From: Algibacter sp. L3A6
GTDB lineage: Bacteria > Bacteroidota > Bacteroidia > Flavobacteriales > Flavobacteriaceae
Direction of reading: 5' to 3'
DNA: 64,000 nt
Assembly: GCF_009796825.1 (NCBI RefSeq)
Contig: NZ_CP047030.1
Coordinates: 2,083,501-2,147,500, forward strand
Each line of letters opens with the position of its first letter. The first letter of the stretch is position 1. The notes below the pieces were generated by a model. That model was given only the letters and a program-made list of their open reading frames with translations, had not been told where the DNA came from and did no database searches. Made by a program: the position numbers and the translations under genes. This document shows, piece after piece, positions 1 through 9,711 of the stretch.

Positions 1-1737
1 CAGTTTATTTCTGAAGCTTTAGTTGAAACCAATTCTGCCAAAGAAAATGGTATTGCTTACGAGTCTTTAGGCGATATTTATTTTTATTGGAAACAGTACG
101 ATTTAGCGGTTTCTAATTATAGAATAAGCCTCCAAAGTGCCAACAGTAACGAGGTGTCTTTAAAGCTTGCAAATGCTTATAAACTCAATAAAAACTACCA
201 AGAAAGTATACAAACCTATAAAGCACTCGATAAAAGAGAATTTACCAATTGGCAATTAGTATCGCTTTATGAAGGTTTGGGCGATGTGTATTTGTTAACT
301 AAAGACTTCAATACATCTATAGATAATTATAAACAAGGTTTAACCGTGGCTCAAAACCATTTAATAAAACCCAAAGAAACCGATTTAAACTCCAAAATAG
401 CGCAGGCTTATAGTGCAAAAGGAGATGCAGATAAGGCAAAAGGCTTTTTCTATAAATCATTAAATCTTGCCAATAGCGAAAATAAAAAAAGAGCCGTTTC
501 AGAAAAATTAAAGGTAGCCGATTTTCAAAATGATATCAGCGATTATTCTGAAGAAATTCAGCTTAGAAAAGAGGCATTAAATACTATTAGTGAAATTGAA
601 GCCGATTCTGTTTTCGATAATGAAAGCCCGTTAACGCCGCAAAAACAAAACTATAAAATAGGAAATGCTTATGCCTCACAAGGTGATGTAGGTAATGCGA
701 TAAGTTACCTTGAAAAAAGTATTGTTGAAGCTGAAAGTAAATCGGATTTAATTGTGAAAAAAGATGCCACTCGAAGATTATCTGAGGTTTATCAAACAGC
801 CGAAGATTACGAGAAATCATTAAAAGCATTCCAAGATTATGTAGATTTAGTAGATCAGGTTTATGCTAAAAAAGAACAGCAAATTTCGCAAGCTGCACGT
901 TTTAGTAAGGAGTTGTCGACTAAGCAAAATAGAATTACTAGCTTAGAGAGCGATCGTGAATTATCAGAGAGTAAATACCAACTTTCTACAGAGCAAACTA
1001 AGCGTCAAAAACTTATTATTTATTCATTAATTGGTGGTTTAGCTTTGTTATTACTCGCCGCTTTTTTAATGTTTAAGTATATAAAACAGCAGCGTTTGGC
1101 TAATAATTTATTGGCTTTAAAAAGTTTACGAAGCCAAATGAATCCACACTTTATTTTTAATGCGTTAAATTCTGTAAATAGTTTTATAGCTTCTAACGAC
1201 GAACGTACGGCTAATAAATATCTAACCGATTTTTCATTGTTAATGCGTGCTGTTTTAGAAAATAGTGAGCAAGATTTTATTCCTTTAGAAAAAGAAATTA
1301 AGCTGTTAGAGCTGTATACTAAATTAGAACATTTTCGATTTAAAGATAAGTTTGATTATACCATTAAAGTGGATAAAAATATCAATGTAAACGATTTTGT
1401 AATTCCGCCTATGTTACTTCAACCTTATATAGAAAATGCAGTTTGGCACGGGTTACGTTATAAAAAAACAAAGGGAAATTTAGAAATAGCCATTAATCAA
1501 TCTAACCCAAATGAAATTACGATAAGTATTATAGATGATGGTATTGGACGCACACAATCTAAGGCTTTAAAAACCGAGCATCAGCAAAAGCAAAACTCAC
1601 AAGGAATGGGGAATATTAAAAAACGTGTTTCTATTCTAAATGAGATGTATAAAGATAAAGTTGATGTGTCTATTGGTGATTTTCAAAAGGAAGTCGATAC
1701 CGGAACAAAAGTTATTGTAACGCTCAAAAAAGATTAA
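1..1737 (+). CDS. LytS-type sensor histidine kinase with TPR repeats (5' end outside window)
   Basis: The frame is open from base 1, so the true start lies upstream; the GTG at 154 is only the first in-window candidate. The N-terminal two thirds is a string of TPR-like helices with YKAL, YKSL and YLEKS segments, then a coiled coil and one membrane helix (around bases 1010-1085). The C-terminal part is a His_kinase/HATPase pair: QMNPHFIFNALNS holds the phospho-acceptor His, PYIENAVWHGL is the N box and GMGNIKKRV the G box. It probably phosphorylates the LytTR regulator encoded 69 bases downstream. No periplasmic sensor domain is visible in the window. The ligand is unknown. Confidence 0.93.
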   Translation, partial: QFISEALVETNSAKENGIAYESLGDIYFYWKQYDLAVSNYRISLQSANSNEVSLKLANAYKLNKNYQESIQTYKALDKREFTNWQLVSLYEGLGDVYLLTKDFNTSIDNYKQGLTVAQNHLIKPKETDLNSKIAQAYSAKGDADKAKGFFYKSLNLANSENKKRAVSEKLKVADFQNDISDYSEEIQLRKEALNTISEIEADSVFDNESPLTPQKQNYKIGNAYASQGDVGNAISYLEKSIVEAESKSDLIVKKDATRRLSEVYQTAEDYEKSLKAFQDYVDLVDQVYAKKEQQISQAARFSKELSTKQNRITSLESDRELSESKYQLSTEQTKRQKLIIYSLIGGLALLLLAAFLMFKYIKQQRLANNLLALKSLRSQMNPHFIFNALNSVNSFIASNDERTANKYLTDFSLLMRAVLENSEQDFIPLEKEIKLLELYTKLEHFRFKDKFDYTIKVDKNINVNDFVIPPMLLQPYIENAVWHGLRYKKTKGNLEIAINQSNPNEITISIIDDGIGRTQSKALKTEHQQKQNSQGMGNIKKRVSILNEMYKDKVDVSIGDFQKEVDTGTKVIVTLKKD

Positions 1738-1806
1738 AATAAGTTTGAAGATGAAGGTAGGAACTAAATAGTTCTGCTGAAAATATTCAACTTAAAATTT
1801 ATATAT

Positions 1807-2541
1807 ATGAAATTAACCGCCATAATTGTTGAAGACGAAGAAACCAGTAGAGAAATTCTAAAAAATTATCTCAAAAAGTACTGCCCAAATGTTGTTGTTT
1901 TAGGTGAAGCATCAAACGTGGAGGAGGCTTTGGTTTTAATTCGAAATAACGATTTGGATTTGGTCTTTTTAGATGTTGAAATGCCTTATGGAAATGCTTT
2001 CGATTTATTGGATAAGGTAGGCGATGTTAATTTTGAAACCGTATTTGTAACAGCCTATAATCATTATGCCATAGAGGCTTTAAATGCCCATGCGAGTTAT
2101 TATTTAATGAAACCTATTTCTATTGATGAACTTATAAAGGCAGTAGATTACGTTACTGAAATAAGAACTAAGGAAAATGCGTTACAAGATGAAGTGTTAG
2201 TGCCTAAAACCAATAATATTAGTGGGAAAATAACGATTCCGCAAATCGATGGATTCGAAATTCTGAACACTGCAGATATTTTGTATTGCAAAGCCGATGA
2301 TAATTATACAGAAATTTATTTGAACAATAATAAAAAGAAACTAGTTAGTAAAACACTTAAGTATTTTGAAGATGCTTTAACGGAATCTACTTTTGCTCGG
2401 GTGCATAAATCGTATTTGGTAAATGTAAACGAAGTTGTAAAATACTTAAAAGGAAAGGGCGGAAGTGTTTTACTTAGCAACGGAAAGGAAATTATGGTTT
2501 CAGCGTCTAAAAAAGCTCAGTTATTATCTTATTTTAAATAG
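1807..2541 (+). CDS. LytTR-family response regulator
   Basis: A 244-residue two-component regulator. The receiver domain (about residues 3-120) has the acidic pair in IIVEDEE, phospho-acceptor Asp56 in FLDVEMP, Thr82 and Lys102 in YYLMKPIS. A LytTR DNA-binding domain follows (about 139-240), with YCKADDNYTEIYL and RVHKSYLVN typical of that fold. It lies directly after the LytS-type kinase in the same direction, so the two form a cognate pair. The targets cannot be read from the sequence. Confidence 0.95.
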   Translation: MKLTAIIVEDEETSREILKNYLKKYCPNVVVLGEASNVEEALVLIRNNDLDLVFLDVEMPYGNAFDLLDKVGDVNFETVFVTAYNHYAIEALNAHASYYLMKPISIDELIKAVDYVTEIRTKENALQDEVLVPKTNNISGKITIPQIDGFEILNTADILYCKADDNYTEIYLNNNKKKLVSKTLKYFEDALTESTFARVHKSYLVNVNEVVKYLKGKGGSVLLSNGKEIMVSASKKAQLLSYFK

Positions 2542-2591
2542 TTTTACAATATTATTTCCGCGAAAGCGTAACCTTAAAAACTCAATTTATT

Positions 2592-3107
2592 ATGCCTATT
2601 ATAAAAACTATAAACGGAAAAACACCTCAATTACCAAGCGATTGTTACATAGCAGAAAATGCTGTAATAGTTGGCGATGTTACTGTTGGAACACAATGTA
2701 GTATTTGGTTTAGTTCCGTAATTCGTGGCGATGTGCATTACATAAAAATGGGTAACAAGGTAAACGTTCAAGATGGTGCGGTAATACATGCTACGTATCA
2801 AAAATCGCCAACAACTATAGGTAATAATGTATCTATTGGGCATAATGCCATTGTACATGGGTGCACTATTCACGATAATGTTTTGGTTGGAATGGGTAGT
2901 ATCATTATGGACGATTGCGTAATTGAAAGTAATAGCATTATTGCAGCTGGAGCTGTGGTTACCAAAAATACGCGTGTAGAATCGGGTAGTATTTATGCCG
3001 GTGTACCTGCTAAAAAAGTTAAAGATATTAGCGAAGAATTGATCTCGGGAGAAATAAATCGTATAGCCGATAATTACATTAAATATTCGAGTTGGTTTAA
3101 AGAATAG
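2592..3107 (+). CDS. Gamma-carbonic-anhydrase-like hexapeptide-repeat protein
   Basis: A 171-residue left-handed beta-helix protein of the YrdA/PaaY/gamma-CA group, with repeated hexapeptides such as VIVGDV, VSIGHN and VLVGMG. The three histidines expected to bind zinc at trimer interfaces are present: one in VIHATYQ and two in IGHNAIVHG, five residues apart. It is cytoplasmic, with no signal peptide. It lies 50 bases after the LytTR regulator and may share its transcript. Family members range from active carbonic anhydrases to proteins of unknown activity, so the fold is firmer than the reaction. Confidence 0.9.
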   Translation: MPIIKTINGKTPQLPSDCYIAENAVIVGDVTVGTQCSIWFSSVIRGDVHYIKMGNKVNVQDGAVIHATYQKSPTTIGNNVSIGHNAIVHGCTIHDNVLVGMGSIIMDDCVIESNSIIAAGAVVTKNTRVESGSIYAGVPAKKVKDISEELISGEINRIADNYIKYSSWFKE

Positions 3108-3124
3108 TTTTTTTGAATGTGAAG

Positions 3125-4417
3125 TTATTGTGGTCTGAAAAACAAGGTGTACATGGTGCCAGTTGTTCCTGCACCACCGCCAAAATTTATAGCCATAGAA
3201 CCATCTCCTTTTAAATCACCTCCATAAGAAATTGAACGAGAAAAACGGCCTTCGGCTTCTAATGTGAGGTTAAAACCGCCTTCGGTATTATTTATTCTAT
3301 CGAACGATTTTACAGTTTTATCGGCGTTTAAATACAGTACATAACCCCAACCTTCGTATTGTTGGTTTGCACCCGTAACTAAATCTGCTATACCATCGCC
3401 ATCTATATCGCCAGGTGCACACATGGCATGACCTAAGTTGGCTCCAAAAGTTCCGTTAGGATTAATATCCGTAACTAATTCATCTGTAAAGCCATTTAAC
3501 CCTTCTGTTATTTTTGTTTTAGATACAACGTTGTAAGTTGTAGAATCTAAAGATAGAATCCAGATGGCACCTTTTCCTCCATCGGACATAAAAGCGCCTA
3601 CGGCTAATTCTTTATTGCCATCATTATCGAGATCTCCAAGCATTGCAACTTCTCGACCACCAAACTGATCGTTATCTTCTAAACCATCGCCAAAACCACC
3701 TTGTGTTGAGCTAATGGTTACTTTGTTGGCATAAATTACTTGAGAATTGGCATTTAAAAATAAAATATCTATAGCGCCTCTATTACTGCCTCCGTCGTTA
3801 GAACCGGGAGCGCATGCTACTAAATCTATTCTTCCATCGTTATTTAAATCGCCTATAGAAGATAATCCATTGGCATTAATATTTTCGTTTTTCACAAAGT
3901 TTTTAACGGTACCATCGGCTTTTAGATGAATAATATATAAAGCATTATTTGGAGCAACGGGAGCAGCAACGGCAATGTCAGGAATGCCATCGTCATCATA
4001 ATCTCCAATCCCTGCAACACCATAACCGAAAAAATTGCCTTCATTTAAAACTTCTGAAAAACCACCGGAAAGCATCGATATTTTTTGATTGGCTTTTACT
4101 GTTCCATCATTATTCATAAATAAAATGTAAACAGCTCCAGCATCGATTTCTCCATCATCATCAGATCGAGCGCCAACTACAAAGTCTATAACCCCATCAC
4201 CATCAATATCACCAATTTTATCATGGTCGCGCCCAAAGCGATCTCCACTTTCTAAACTAGCGACTAAGCCTCCAGAACCTTCTGTGATAGTAACAGAGCC
4301 TTCAGGTTGATATTGTAATATGTTTTCAGGGATGACTTCTTCAGAATCATTTGAGTTTTCATTATTAGAACAAGATATAAACGTAAGTGCTACTAAAAGG
4401 ACAGTTAGAATTTTCAT
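3125..4417 (-). CDS. FG-GAP repeat lipoprotein (integrin-like beta-propeller)
   Basis: A 430-residue exported protein. The first 16 residues are a lipoprotein signal ending in a TFISC lipobox, followed by an acidic Asn/Ser/Glu linker. The rest consists of about six FG-GAP blades, each with a calcium-binding DxDxDG-like loop: DIDGDGVID, DYDDDGIPD, DLNNDGRID, DLDNDGNKE, DIDGDGIAD and a degenerate DLKGDGS. These repeats build an integrin-alpha-like propeller, here probably on the cell surface. It is convergent with the hexapeptide gene, with 17 bases between stops. Its binding partner is unknown. Confidence 0.85.
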   Translation of the reverse strand: MKILTVLLVALTFISCSNNENSNDSEEVIPENILQYQPEGSVTITEGSGGLVASLESGDRFGRDHDKIGDIDGDGVIDFVVGARSDDDGEIDAGAVYILFMNNDGTVKANQKISMLSGGFSEVLNEGNFFGYGVAGIGDYDDDGIPDIAVAAPVAPNNALYIIHLKADGTVKNFVKNENINANGLSSIGDLNNDGRIDLVACAPGSNDGGSNRGAIDILFLNANSQVIYANKVTISSTQGGFGDGLEDNDQFGGREVAMLGDLDNDGNKELAVGAFMSDGGKGAIWILSLDSTTYNVVSKTKITEGLNGFTDELVTDINPNGTFGANLGHAMCAPGDIDGDGIADLVTGANQQYEGWGYVLYLNADKTVKSFDRINNTEGGFNLTLEAEGRFSRSISYGGDLKGDGSMAINFGGGAGTTGTMYTLFFRPQ

Positions 4418-4543
4418 GGTTTGTATTTAATTAATCATTAGACCTCTACTTTTATAAAAGGTTTAATCTACCGCGGTTTTACTAACTGCCAACCAATATT
4501 AGAGTGAAAGTTTGGAAATTATATCTTGAATTGTCCTTACTAA

Positions 4544-5323
4544 TTAGAAATCGGCAATTTCAATATTGAATTTTTTATTTAACAGGGTATGCATCATTTC
4601 TGGATTACCGTTGGTTAAAAACCGATTTTCAGTAAGTTTCGTTGATGTATTTAATAAGTTGTTTTGTTGTAAAATAGCTTTAGTTTGGCGTGCTACGGCT
4701 TCACCGGAATCTATTATTTTCACGTGATTTGGTAGGATGTCGAGGAGTAATGGCATTAAATATGGGTAGTGCGTACAGCCTAAAACCAGATGGTCTATGT
4801 TGGCAGCTATCATGGGGCTGAGGTAGATTTTTAATAGTGATTTCATTTCTGAAGAATCTAATTTCCCGGATTCAATGAGGTCTACAATGCCTTCACCAAC
4901 TTGTTCGATAATATGTATGCTTTTTGAAAATATCCCTGCTGTTTTTGAGAATAATGCGCTGCTTAATGTGCCCTGTGTTGCCAAGATACCGATGGCGTTT
5001 GTTTTGGTTTGTAGGGCTGCTGGTTTAATGGCGGGTTCTATGCCTATAAACGGAATTTTGTATTGGTAACGCAGATAATCTATAGCATTTGTGGTTGCTG
5101 TATTGCAAGCTACTACTATTATTTTACAGTTTTGATTGAGTAAATATTCGGTGTTTTTTATGCTTAAATCTATAATGGCATCTTTGCCTTTAGAGCCGTA
5201 AGGCGCGTGTTTGCTATCGGCTAAATAAAGCGTGTTCTCGTTTGGTAAAAGCGCGTTAATTTCTTTCCAGATGGAAGTTCCTCCAACGCCAGAATCGAAA
5301 ATGCCTATAGAGTTTTTATTCAT
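4544..5323 (-). CDS. murI: Glutamate racemase
   Basis: A 259-residue enzyme that makes D-glutamate for peptidoglycan. Both catalytic cysteines are present: Cys73 in VVACNTATTNA and Cys183 in LVLGCTHYPYL. The substrate-binding segment IGIFDSGVGGTS is at the N terminus and ADSKHAPYGSK near residue 35. It begins one base after the stop of the lipoprotein deformylase and looks like the last gene of the mre-rod operon, which would link D-Glu supply to wall elongation. Confidence 0.97.
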   Translation of the reverse strand: MNKNSIGIFDSGVGGTSIWKEINALLPNENTLYLADSKHAPYGSKGKDAIIDLSIKNTEYLLNQNCKIIVVACNTATTNAIDYLRYQYKIPFIGIEPAIKPAALQTKTNAIGILATQGTLSSALFSKTAGIFSKSIHIIEQVGEGIVDLIESGKLDSSEMKSLLKIYLSPMIAANIDHLVLGCTHYPYLMPLLLDILPNHVKIIDSGEAVARQTKAILQQNNLLNTSTKLTENRFLTNGNPEMMHTLLNKKFNIEIADF

Positions 5324-5324
5324 T

Positions 5325-5960
5325 TTAAAGCTTGTTTTTTTTGGCGTCGCGTATTTCTTTTTCTAGATGGTCTAAATATAAAATGCCACTTAAATGATCT
5401 ATTTCGTGTTGAAATATTACGGCTGTAAAATCGCTTATGGTTTCATGTTTATGTTCGGCATGCATGGTATCATATTCAATATCTATTGAAAAGGAACGAC
5501 TATTAAGCATATCACTGCGGTTCGGGATGGATAAACAGCCTTCTTTTACCGATTGTTTTTCCGTTGAATATTTGGTGATTTGTGGATTTAAATAGACCTC
5601 GAACGGGTGGTTCTCTTTATCGAAACGCTGTACCCATATAATGTTTTTTAGAATACCTACCTGCGGAGCGGCAATACCAACACCCATAGATATGCTATCT
5701 CTAACTGTAGCGTAGAGTCTGCTAACAAAGGTTTTTAAAACAACGTTGTTTGGCGATGGTTTTACGAATGCACTTTTCGAACGTAGTAAAAGTGAATCTT
5801 TTTTATTGGTTATTTTAAAAACACACATGGGTGCTAAACTATCGGCACTTGAAATTAACTGCGTTTGCTCTTTAGAAAAAGTTTGATTAATAAGAGATTT
5901 GCTGCCAGAACAGCTAGCTAAAATGATTAGTAATAAAAGGGGGTATATTTTAGTTTTCAT
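5325..5960 (-). CDS. Lipoprotein-type peptide deformylase homologue
   Basis: From the ATG at 5960 the protein has 211 residues and starts with a lipoprotein signal whose lipobox ILASC puts the lipid on Cys17; an ATG four codons upstream is less suitable. A complete deformylase domain follows: GVGIAAPQVG at about 93, EGCLS with metal ligand Cys142, and HEIDH with His185, Glu186 and His189. All catalytic residues are intact. Deformylases normally work on nascent chains in the cytoplasm, so an exported lipid-anchored copy should have another substrate or role. It lies between rodA and murI. A housekeeping def is presumably elsewhere. Confidence 0.88.
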   Translation of the reverse strand: MKTKIYPLLLLIILASCSGSKSLINQTFSKEQTQLISSADSLAPMCVFKITNKKDSLLLRSKSAFVKPSPNNVVLKTFVSRLYATVRDSISMGVGIAAPQVGILKNIIWVQRFDKENHPFEVYLNPQITKYSTEKQSVKEGCLSIPNRSDMLNSRSFSIDIEYDTMHAEHKHETISDFTAVIFQHEIDHLSGILYLDHLEKEIRDAKKNKL

Positions 5961-5993
5961 TAGAGTAAACATAATAAAATAAGAACGGTTAAA

Positions 5994-7271
5994 CTACCAT
6001 TCGTTTATTTTGTTGGAGTCTAATTTAATAAAAATAAAGATTAAAATAGTAAATGCCCAAAGTCCGGAGCCACCATAACTAAAAAGTGGTAATGGAATAC
6101 CGATGGTTGGAATTAAGCCCATAACCATACCTATATTGATTAAAAAGTGGATAAATACAATGGCCGCAACTCCATAGCCATAAACACGACTGAATTGCGA
6201 TTTTTGAAGTTCAGCTAAGTGTAATATACGCAGTAGTAATACTACAAAAACGATTACTACAAAGGAGCTGCCAAGAAAACCCCACTCTTCGCCAACGGTG
6301 CTGAAAATATAATCGGTATGCTGTTCTGGTACAAATTTACCAGTGGTACGTGTACCTTCCATAAAACCTTTACCAGAAAGACCGCCTGAGCTTATGGCTT
6401 TTTCCGATTCGTTTAGGTTGTAAGCAAAGGTTTGCTTCATTTTCTGAAGTTTGACAGGGTCTTTTTCTAAGCGTAACCAAAGACTTATTCTATCTTGTTG
6501 GTGCGGTTGTAAAATGCTTTGATAGAAGAATTTCACCCCAAATGAAACAGATAAGGCTGCTATTAAAACAAGTGATAATTGGTATATTCTAAGTTTTCTT
6601 TTATTAATAAAATGGTAAGAAATCACCACAATAATAGCAATTATTGATGTTATTATAGCTCCGAATTTTAAAGATAAAATAGAGAGTAATATGACTGAAA
6701 CAGCAAGTGTTAAATAGTATTTTGGTAAGCCTTCGCGATACAAAACAAAGAAGAAAGCGCCATAAACAATGGTACTTCCGGTGTCGTTTTGTAGTAATAC
6801 AAGAAAGGCAGGTGTTATAATTATAGCAAACGTTTTAATTTGATCGCTAAAGTTTTTAATGTTGGTGTTTAAATCACTAATATATTTGGCGACGGCCAAG
6901 GCTGTGGCTGTTTTTGCAAATTCACTAGGTTGCAACGTCATGCCTCCAATGGCATACCAAGATGTAGCTCCGTTTACGTTTTTACCGAATATAAAGAGCC
7001 CGACTAGGGATAACATGGATATAATATAGATGAGGCTAGAGAAACGTTCGTAGAACTTAGCATCTATAGCTAAGAGTAGTATAATTAAACCAAAGGTTAA
7101 AAAAATGAAAACAAGTTGTTTACCGAAGGGTTGAGAAAGATCGAAATAATCTAAAGTTACTCCGGTGTGTGATGCCGATAAAATATTAAGCCAACCAAAA
7201 CCTACTAAAAGAAAAAATAGAAAGATAGTAATCCAATCGAATTTAAAATGTCTGTTAGTGTCTCTAACCAT
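5994..7271 (-). CDS. rodA: Rod-shape SEDS glycosyltransferase RodA
   Basis: A 425-residue polytopic membrane protein of the SEDS (FtsW/RodA/SpoVE) family, which polymerises lipid II with a partner PBP2 during lateral wall growth. About ten hydrophobic helices are visible. The conserved periplasmic loop GKGFMEGTRTTGKFVPEQHT and the following DYIFSTVGEEWGF are present, as is the C-terminal IPLPLFSYGGSG signature. Its start overlaps the end of mrdA by one base, so the polymerase and its transpeptidase are translated together. Confidence 0.97.
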   Translation of the reverse strand: MVRDTNRHFKFDWITIFLFFLLVGFGWLNILSASHTGVTLDYFDLSQPFGKQLVFIFLTFGLIILLLAIDAKFYERFSSLIYIISMLSLVGLFIFGKNVNGATSWYAIGGMTLQPSEFAKTATALAVAKYISDLNTNIKNFSDQIKTFAIIITPAFLVLLQNDTGSTIVYGAFFFVLYREGLPKYYLTLAVSVILLSILSLKFGAIITSIIAIIVVISYHFINKRKLRIYQLSLVLIAALSVSFGVKFFYQSILQPHQQDRISLWLRLEKDPVKLQKMKQTFAYNLNESEKAISSGGLSGKGFMEGTRTTGKFVPEQHTDYIFSTVGEEWGFLGSSFVVIVFVVLLLRILHLAELQKSQFSRVYGYGVAAIVFIHFLINIGMVMGLIPTIGIPLPLFSYGGSGLWAFTILIFIFIKLDSNKINEW

Positions 7272-9208
7272 TAATTTGCTGTTTTATGTATTTTATTCAG
7301 CTCTGTTTTTAGTCGATTGTATTCCTTGTCTTCAACAATTTGCAAGCTTGTTTGTCCGTTAATTCTAAAAGGTTCACCAGAATAAGGTTTAGCATATTCG
7401 TTCTCTAAACTATGCTTTAAAAGCCACTCTTCTAAATCTTTTCGGGTAATTTCTTTTTTAATATGTTTTTCAATCATTAAACTGGCAATTCGTCCAGCAA
7501 AACGACTTCCCCAGTATCCGTTTTCAACAAAAACAGCAATAGCTATTTTAGGGTTATCTTTTGGTGCAAAGGCTAAAAATATAGAATGGTCGGTAAGCTG
7601 TGTTCTTACGCTATCAATTTTTACAAAGTTTTCTACAGTTCCAGTTTTTCCACAAATGTCAATATCTTTTACTTGTAAAGATGCTGCCGTACCTTGTTTG
7701 TAAACTTGTAGCATACCCTCGATAACAGGTTCGAAATTTTGCTTGTCTATAGTAGTTATTTTAGGTTTTGTAAATTGTTCTGGTAAAGTTTCGTTTTCAA
7801 TACTTTTTATAATGTGTGGCGTAAAATAATGACCACGATTAGCAATCGCAGCAGCCATGTTTGCTAATTGAATTGGTGTTGTAGCAACTTCTCCTTGACC
7901 AATGGAATTAGAAATGGTGTAAGTAGAGTAGAAGGTGTTTGGATAGATATGTTTGTAATAAGCACGGTCTGGAATACGTCCTTTTTGACCTACATATAAA
8001 TCGTTGTTTAAAAATTCACCTAACCCAAAACTTTTAGCATGATTACTCCAGGTATCAATACCTGCTGAAGCATTACCGTTTTTATCTAAAATTTTTCGGT
8101 ATGTAGTAGCAAAGTATGCATTGCACGAGCGTTGTATACCAGAAATCATATCATTTCTAGTACCGCTGTGGCAGTGACATTTCATAAATCTATTTCCGTA
8201 TTTATAACCTGCGTAACAGGTAACAGTTTCATCTGGAGTTACAACGCCTTCTTGTAAAGCGATTAAGGCATTCATTAATTTAAATGGTGATCCTGGCTCA
8301 TAAACGCCTTGTAAACTTCTATTGAAAAGAGGTTTGGCAATAGAATCGTTATAGAGTTTGGTGAAATTTTTAGAACGATTTCTTCCTACTAAAATATTAG
8401 GATCGTAGGTTGGTGCTGCAACCATGGCTAAGATTTCTCCAGACGATGGTTCTATGGCAATAACACCACCACGTTTATTCTGCATAAGCAATTCGCCGTA
8501 GGCCTGTAAATCGGCATCAATTGTGATTTTAATGTCTTTACCTTGTTCTGGAGTAATATCGAATTCGCCATCTTTATACGGGCCGATATCTCGATTGAAT
8601 CTATCTTTTTGAATAAATTTTAAACCTTTAACACCACGCAACGTTTCTTCATAAGAAGCCTCAATACCTTGTTTTCCGATAAGGTCACCCATTTTGTAGT
8701 AATCGTCACGATTTAGAATGGCATTGTTTACCTCTCCAATATCACCTAAAACGTTGGCGCCAATAGTGGTTTCGTAATGTCTAAGTGAACGTTTTTGAAT
8801 GTAGAAACCTTTAAACTTGCGCATTTTTTCTTGTAACACAGCATAATCAGATTTTGATAAATGTGAAACAAAAACAGATGATAATCTTGGAGAATAACGA
8901 CGTGCTTTGTTGTATGTTGAGATGAATTTTTCTTTATCAATTTTTAAAAGATTACAAAATTCTAAAGTATCTAGTGGTTCTACTTCGCGCGGAATCACCA
9001 TGACATCGTATGATGGCTGATTGGAAACTAAAAGCTCCCCGTTTCTGTCGTATACAAAGCCTCTTTTTGGGTAATCCCATACTTTTCTAATGGCATTATC
9101 ATCGTATAAACTGTCTGAATTCGAGCTGTACACTTGAAGATAAAAAAGCCTAGAAATAAATAAAACACCAACAAGAATGATGGAGATAAAAAGTAAAAAT
9201 TGTCTCAT
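7271..9208 (-). CDS. mrdA: Penicillin-binding protein 2 (elongasome transpeptidase)
   Basis: A 645-residue class B PBP. It has an N-terminal membrane anchor (residues about 4-24), a dimerisation domain with RGFVYDRNGELL, and a transpeptidase domain. The three active-site motifs are Ser307-x-x-Lys310 (GSPFK), Ser361-Cys-Asn363 (RSCNAYF) and Lys521-Thr-Gly (CGKTGTVEN). It crosslinks peptidoglycan made by RodA, whose gene overlaps its stop. Its own start overlaps the mreD stop by four bases. Confidence 0.97.
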   Translation of the reverse strand: MRQFLLFISIILVGVLFISRLFYLQVYSSNSDSLYDDNAIRKVWDYPKRGFVYDRNGELLVSNQPSYDVMVIPREVEPLDTLEFCNLLKIDKEKFISTYNKARRYSPRLSSVFVSHLSKSDYAVLQEKMRKFKGFYIQKRSLRHYETTIGANVLGDIGEVNNAILNRDDYYKMGDLIGKQGIEASYEETLRGVKGLKFIQKDRFNRDIGPYKDGEFDITPEQGKDIKITIDADLQAYGELLMQNKRGGVIAIEPSSGEILAMVAAPTYDPNILVGRNRSKNFTKLYNDSIAKPLFNRSLQGVYEPGSPFKLMNALIALQEGVVTPDETVTCYAGYKYGNRFMKCHCHSGTRNDMISGIQRSCNAYFATTYRKILDKNGNASAGIDTWSNHAKSFGLGEFLNNDLYVGQKGRIPDRAYYKHIYPNTFYSTYTISNSIGQGEVATTPIQLANMAAAIANRGHYFTPHIIKSIENETLPEQFTKPKITTIDKQNFEPVIEGMLQVYKQGTAASLQVKDIDICGKTGTVENFVKIDSVRTQLTDHSIFLAFAPKDNPKIAIAVFVENGYWGSRFAGRIASLMIEKHIKKEITRKDLEEWLLKHSLENEYAKPYSGEPFRINGQTSLQIVEDKEYNRLKTELNKIHKTAN

Positions 9209-9711
9209 TTCGTTTTCCTACTAAAAATAACTGTAATTAGAATAATCAATATAATACTGAATATACTTGAGAATAACGCCTTTTGAAGGATTAAAATTAT
9301 TTTTGAAAAGTTAAATATTTCTAAACTAAACAAAACAAAGTGATGCACTATGGTTAATAATGAGATGTAGGTAAGTTTAGCACCAAAGTCTACGGTATTA
9401 AAACGGATGGTTTGGTGTTCGTAAATCATACCGAAAGATGATTTTAAAAGAATAGGACGAATGTAAGCGATAAATACGCATGCGGCTGCATGAACGCCTC
9501 CTGTATCTAGAAATAAATCAATCGACAATCCTAAGAAGAAACTAATAAAAATGATGACAATACGATTATTTCTAACCGGGAAAAATGCAATTAATAAAAT
9601 ATAGATATACGGATTTATATATCCTAAGAAATTAATGTGGTTGAATATTAATACTTGAAAAAGTACAAGTATAATAAACCGGCTAGCTTGGGCGAAAAAA
9701 ACACTATTCAT
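9205..9711 (-). CDS. mreD: Rod shape-determining protein MreD
   Basis: A 168-residue integral membrane protein with about five hydrophobic helices, a small MreD of the length usual in Bacteroidota. The sequence itself is poorly conserved. The call rests on topology and on position: it sits exactly between mreC (8-base overlap) and mrdA (4-base overlap). MreD is the membrane component of the elongasome that contacts MreC and the PBP2-RodA pair. Confidence 0.9.
   Translation of the reverse strand: MNSVFFAQASRFIILVLFQVLIFNHINFLGYINPYIYILLIAFFPVRNNRIVIIFISFFLGLSIDLFLDTGGVHAAACVFIAYIRPILLKSSFGMIYEHQTIRFNTVDFGAKLTYISLLTIVHHFVLFSLEIFNFSKIILILQKALFSSIFSIILIILITVIFSRKTK

Noticed and set aside
2465..2701. 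78-residue frame bridging the LytTR regulator and hexapeptide gene
   Set aside because: Overlaps two well-supported genes in another frame and has no recognisable domain.
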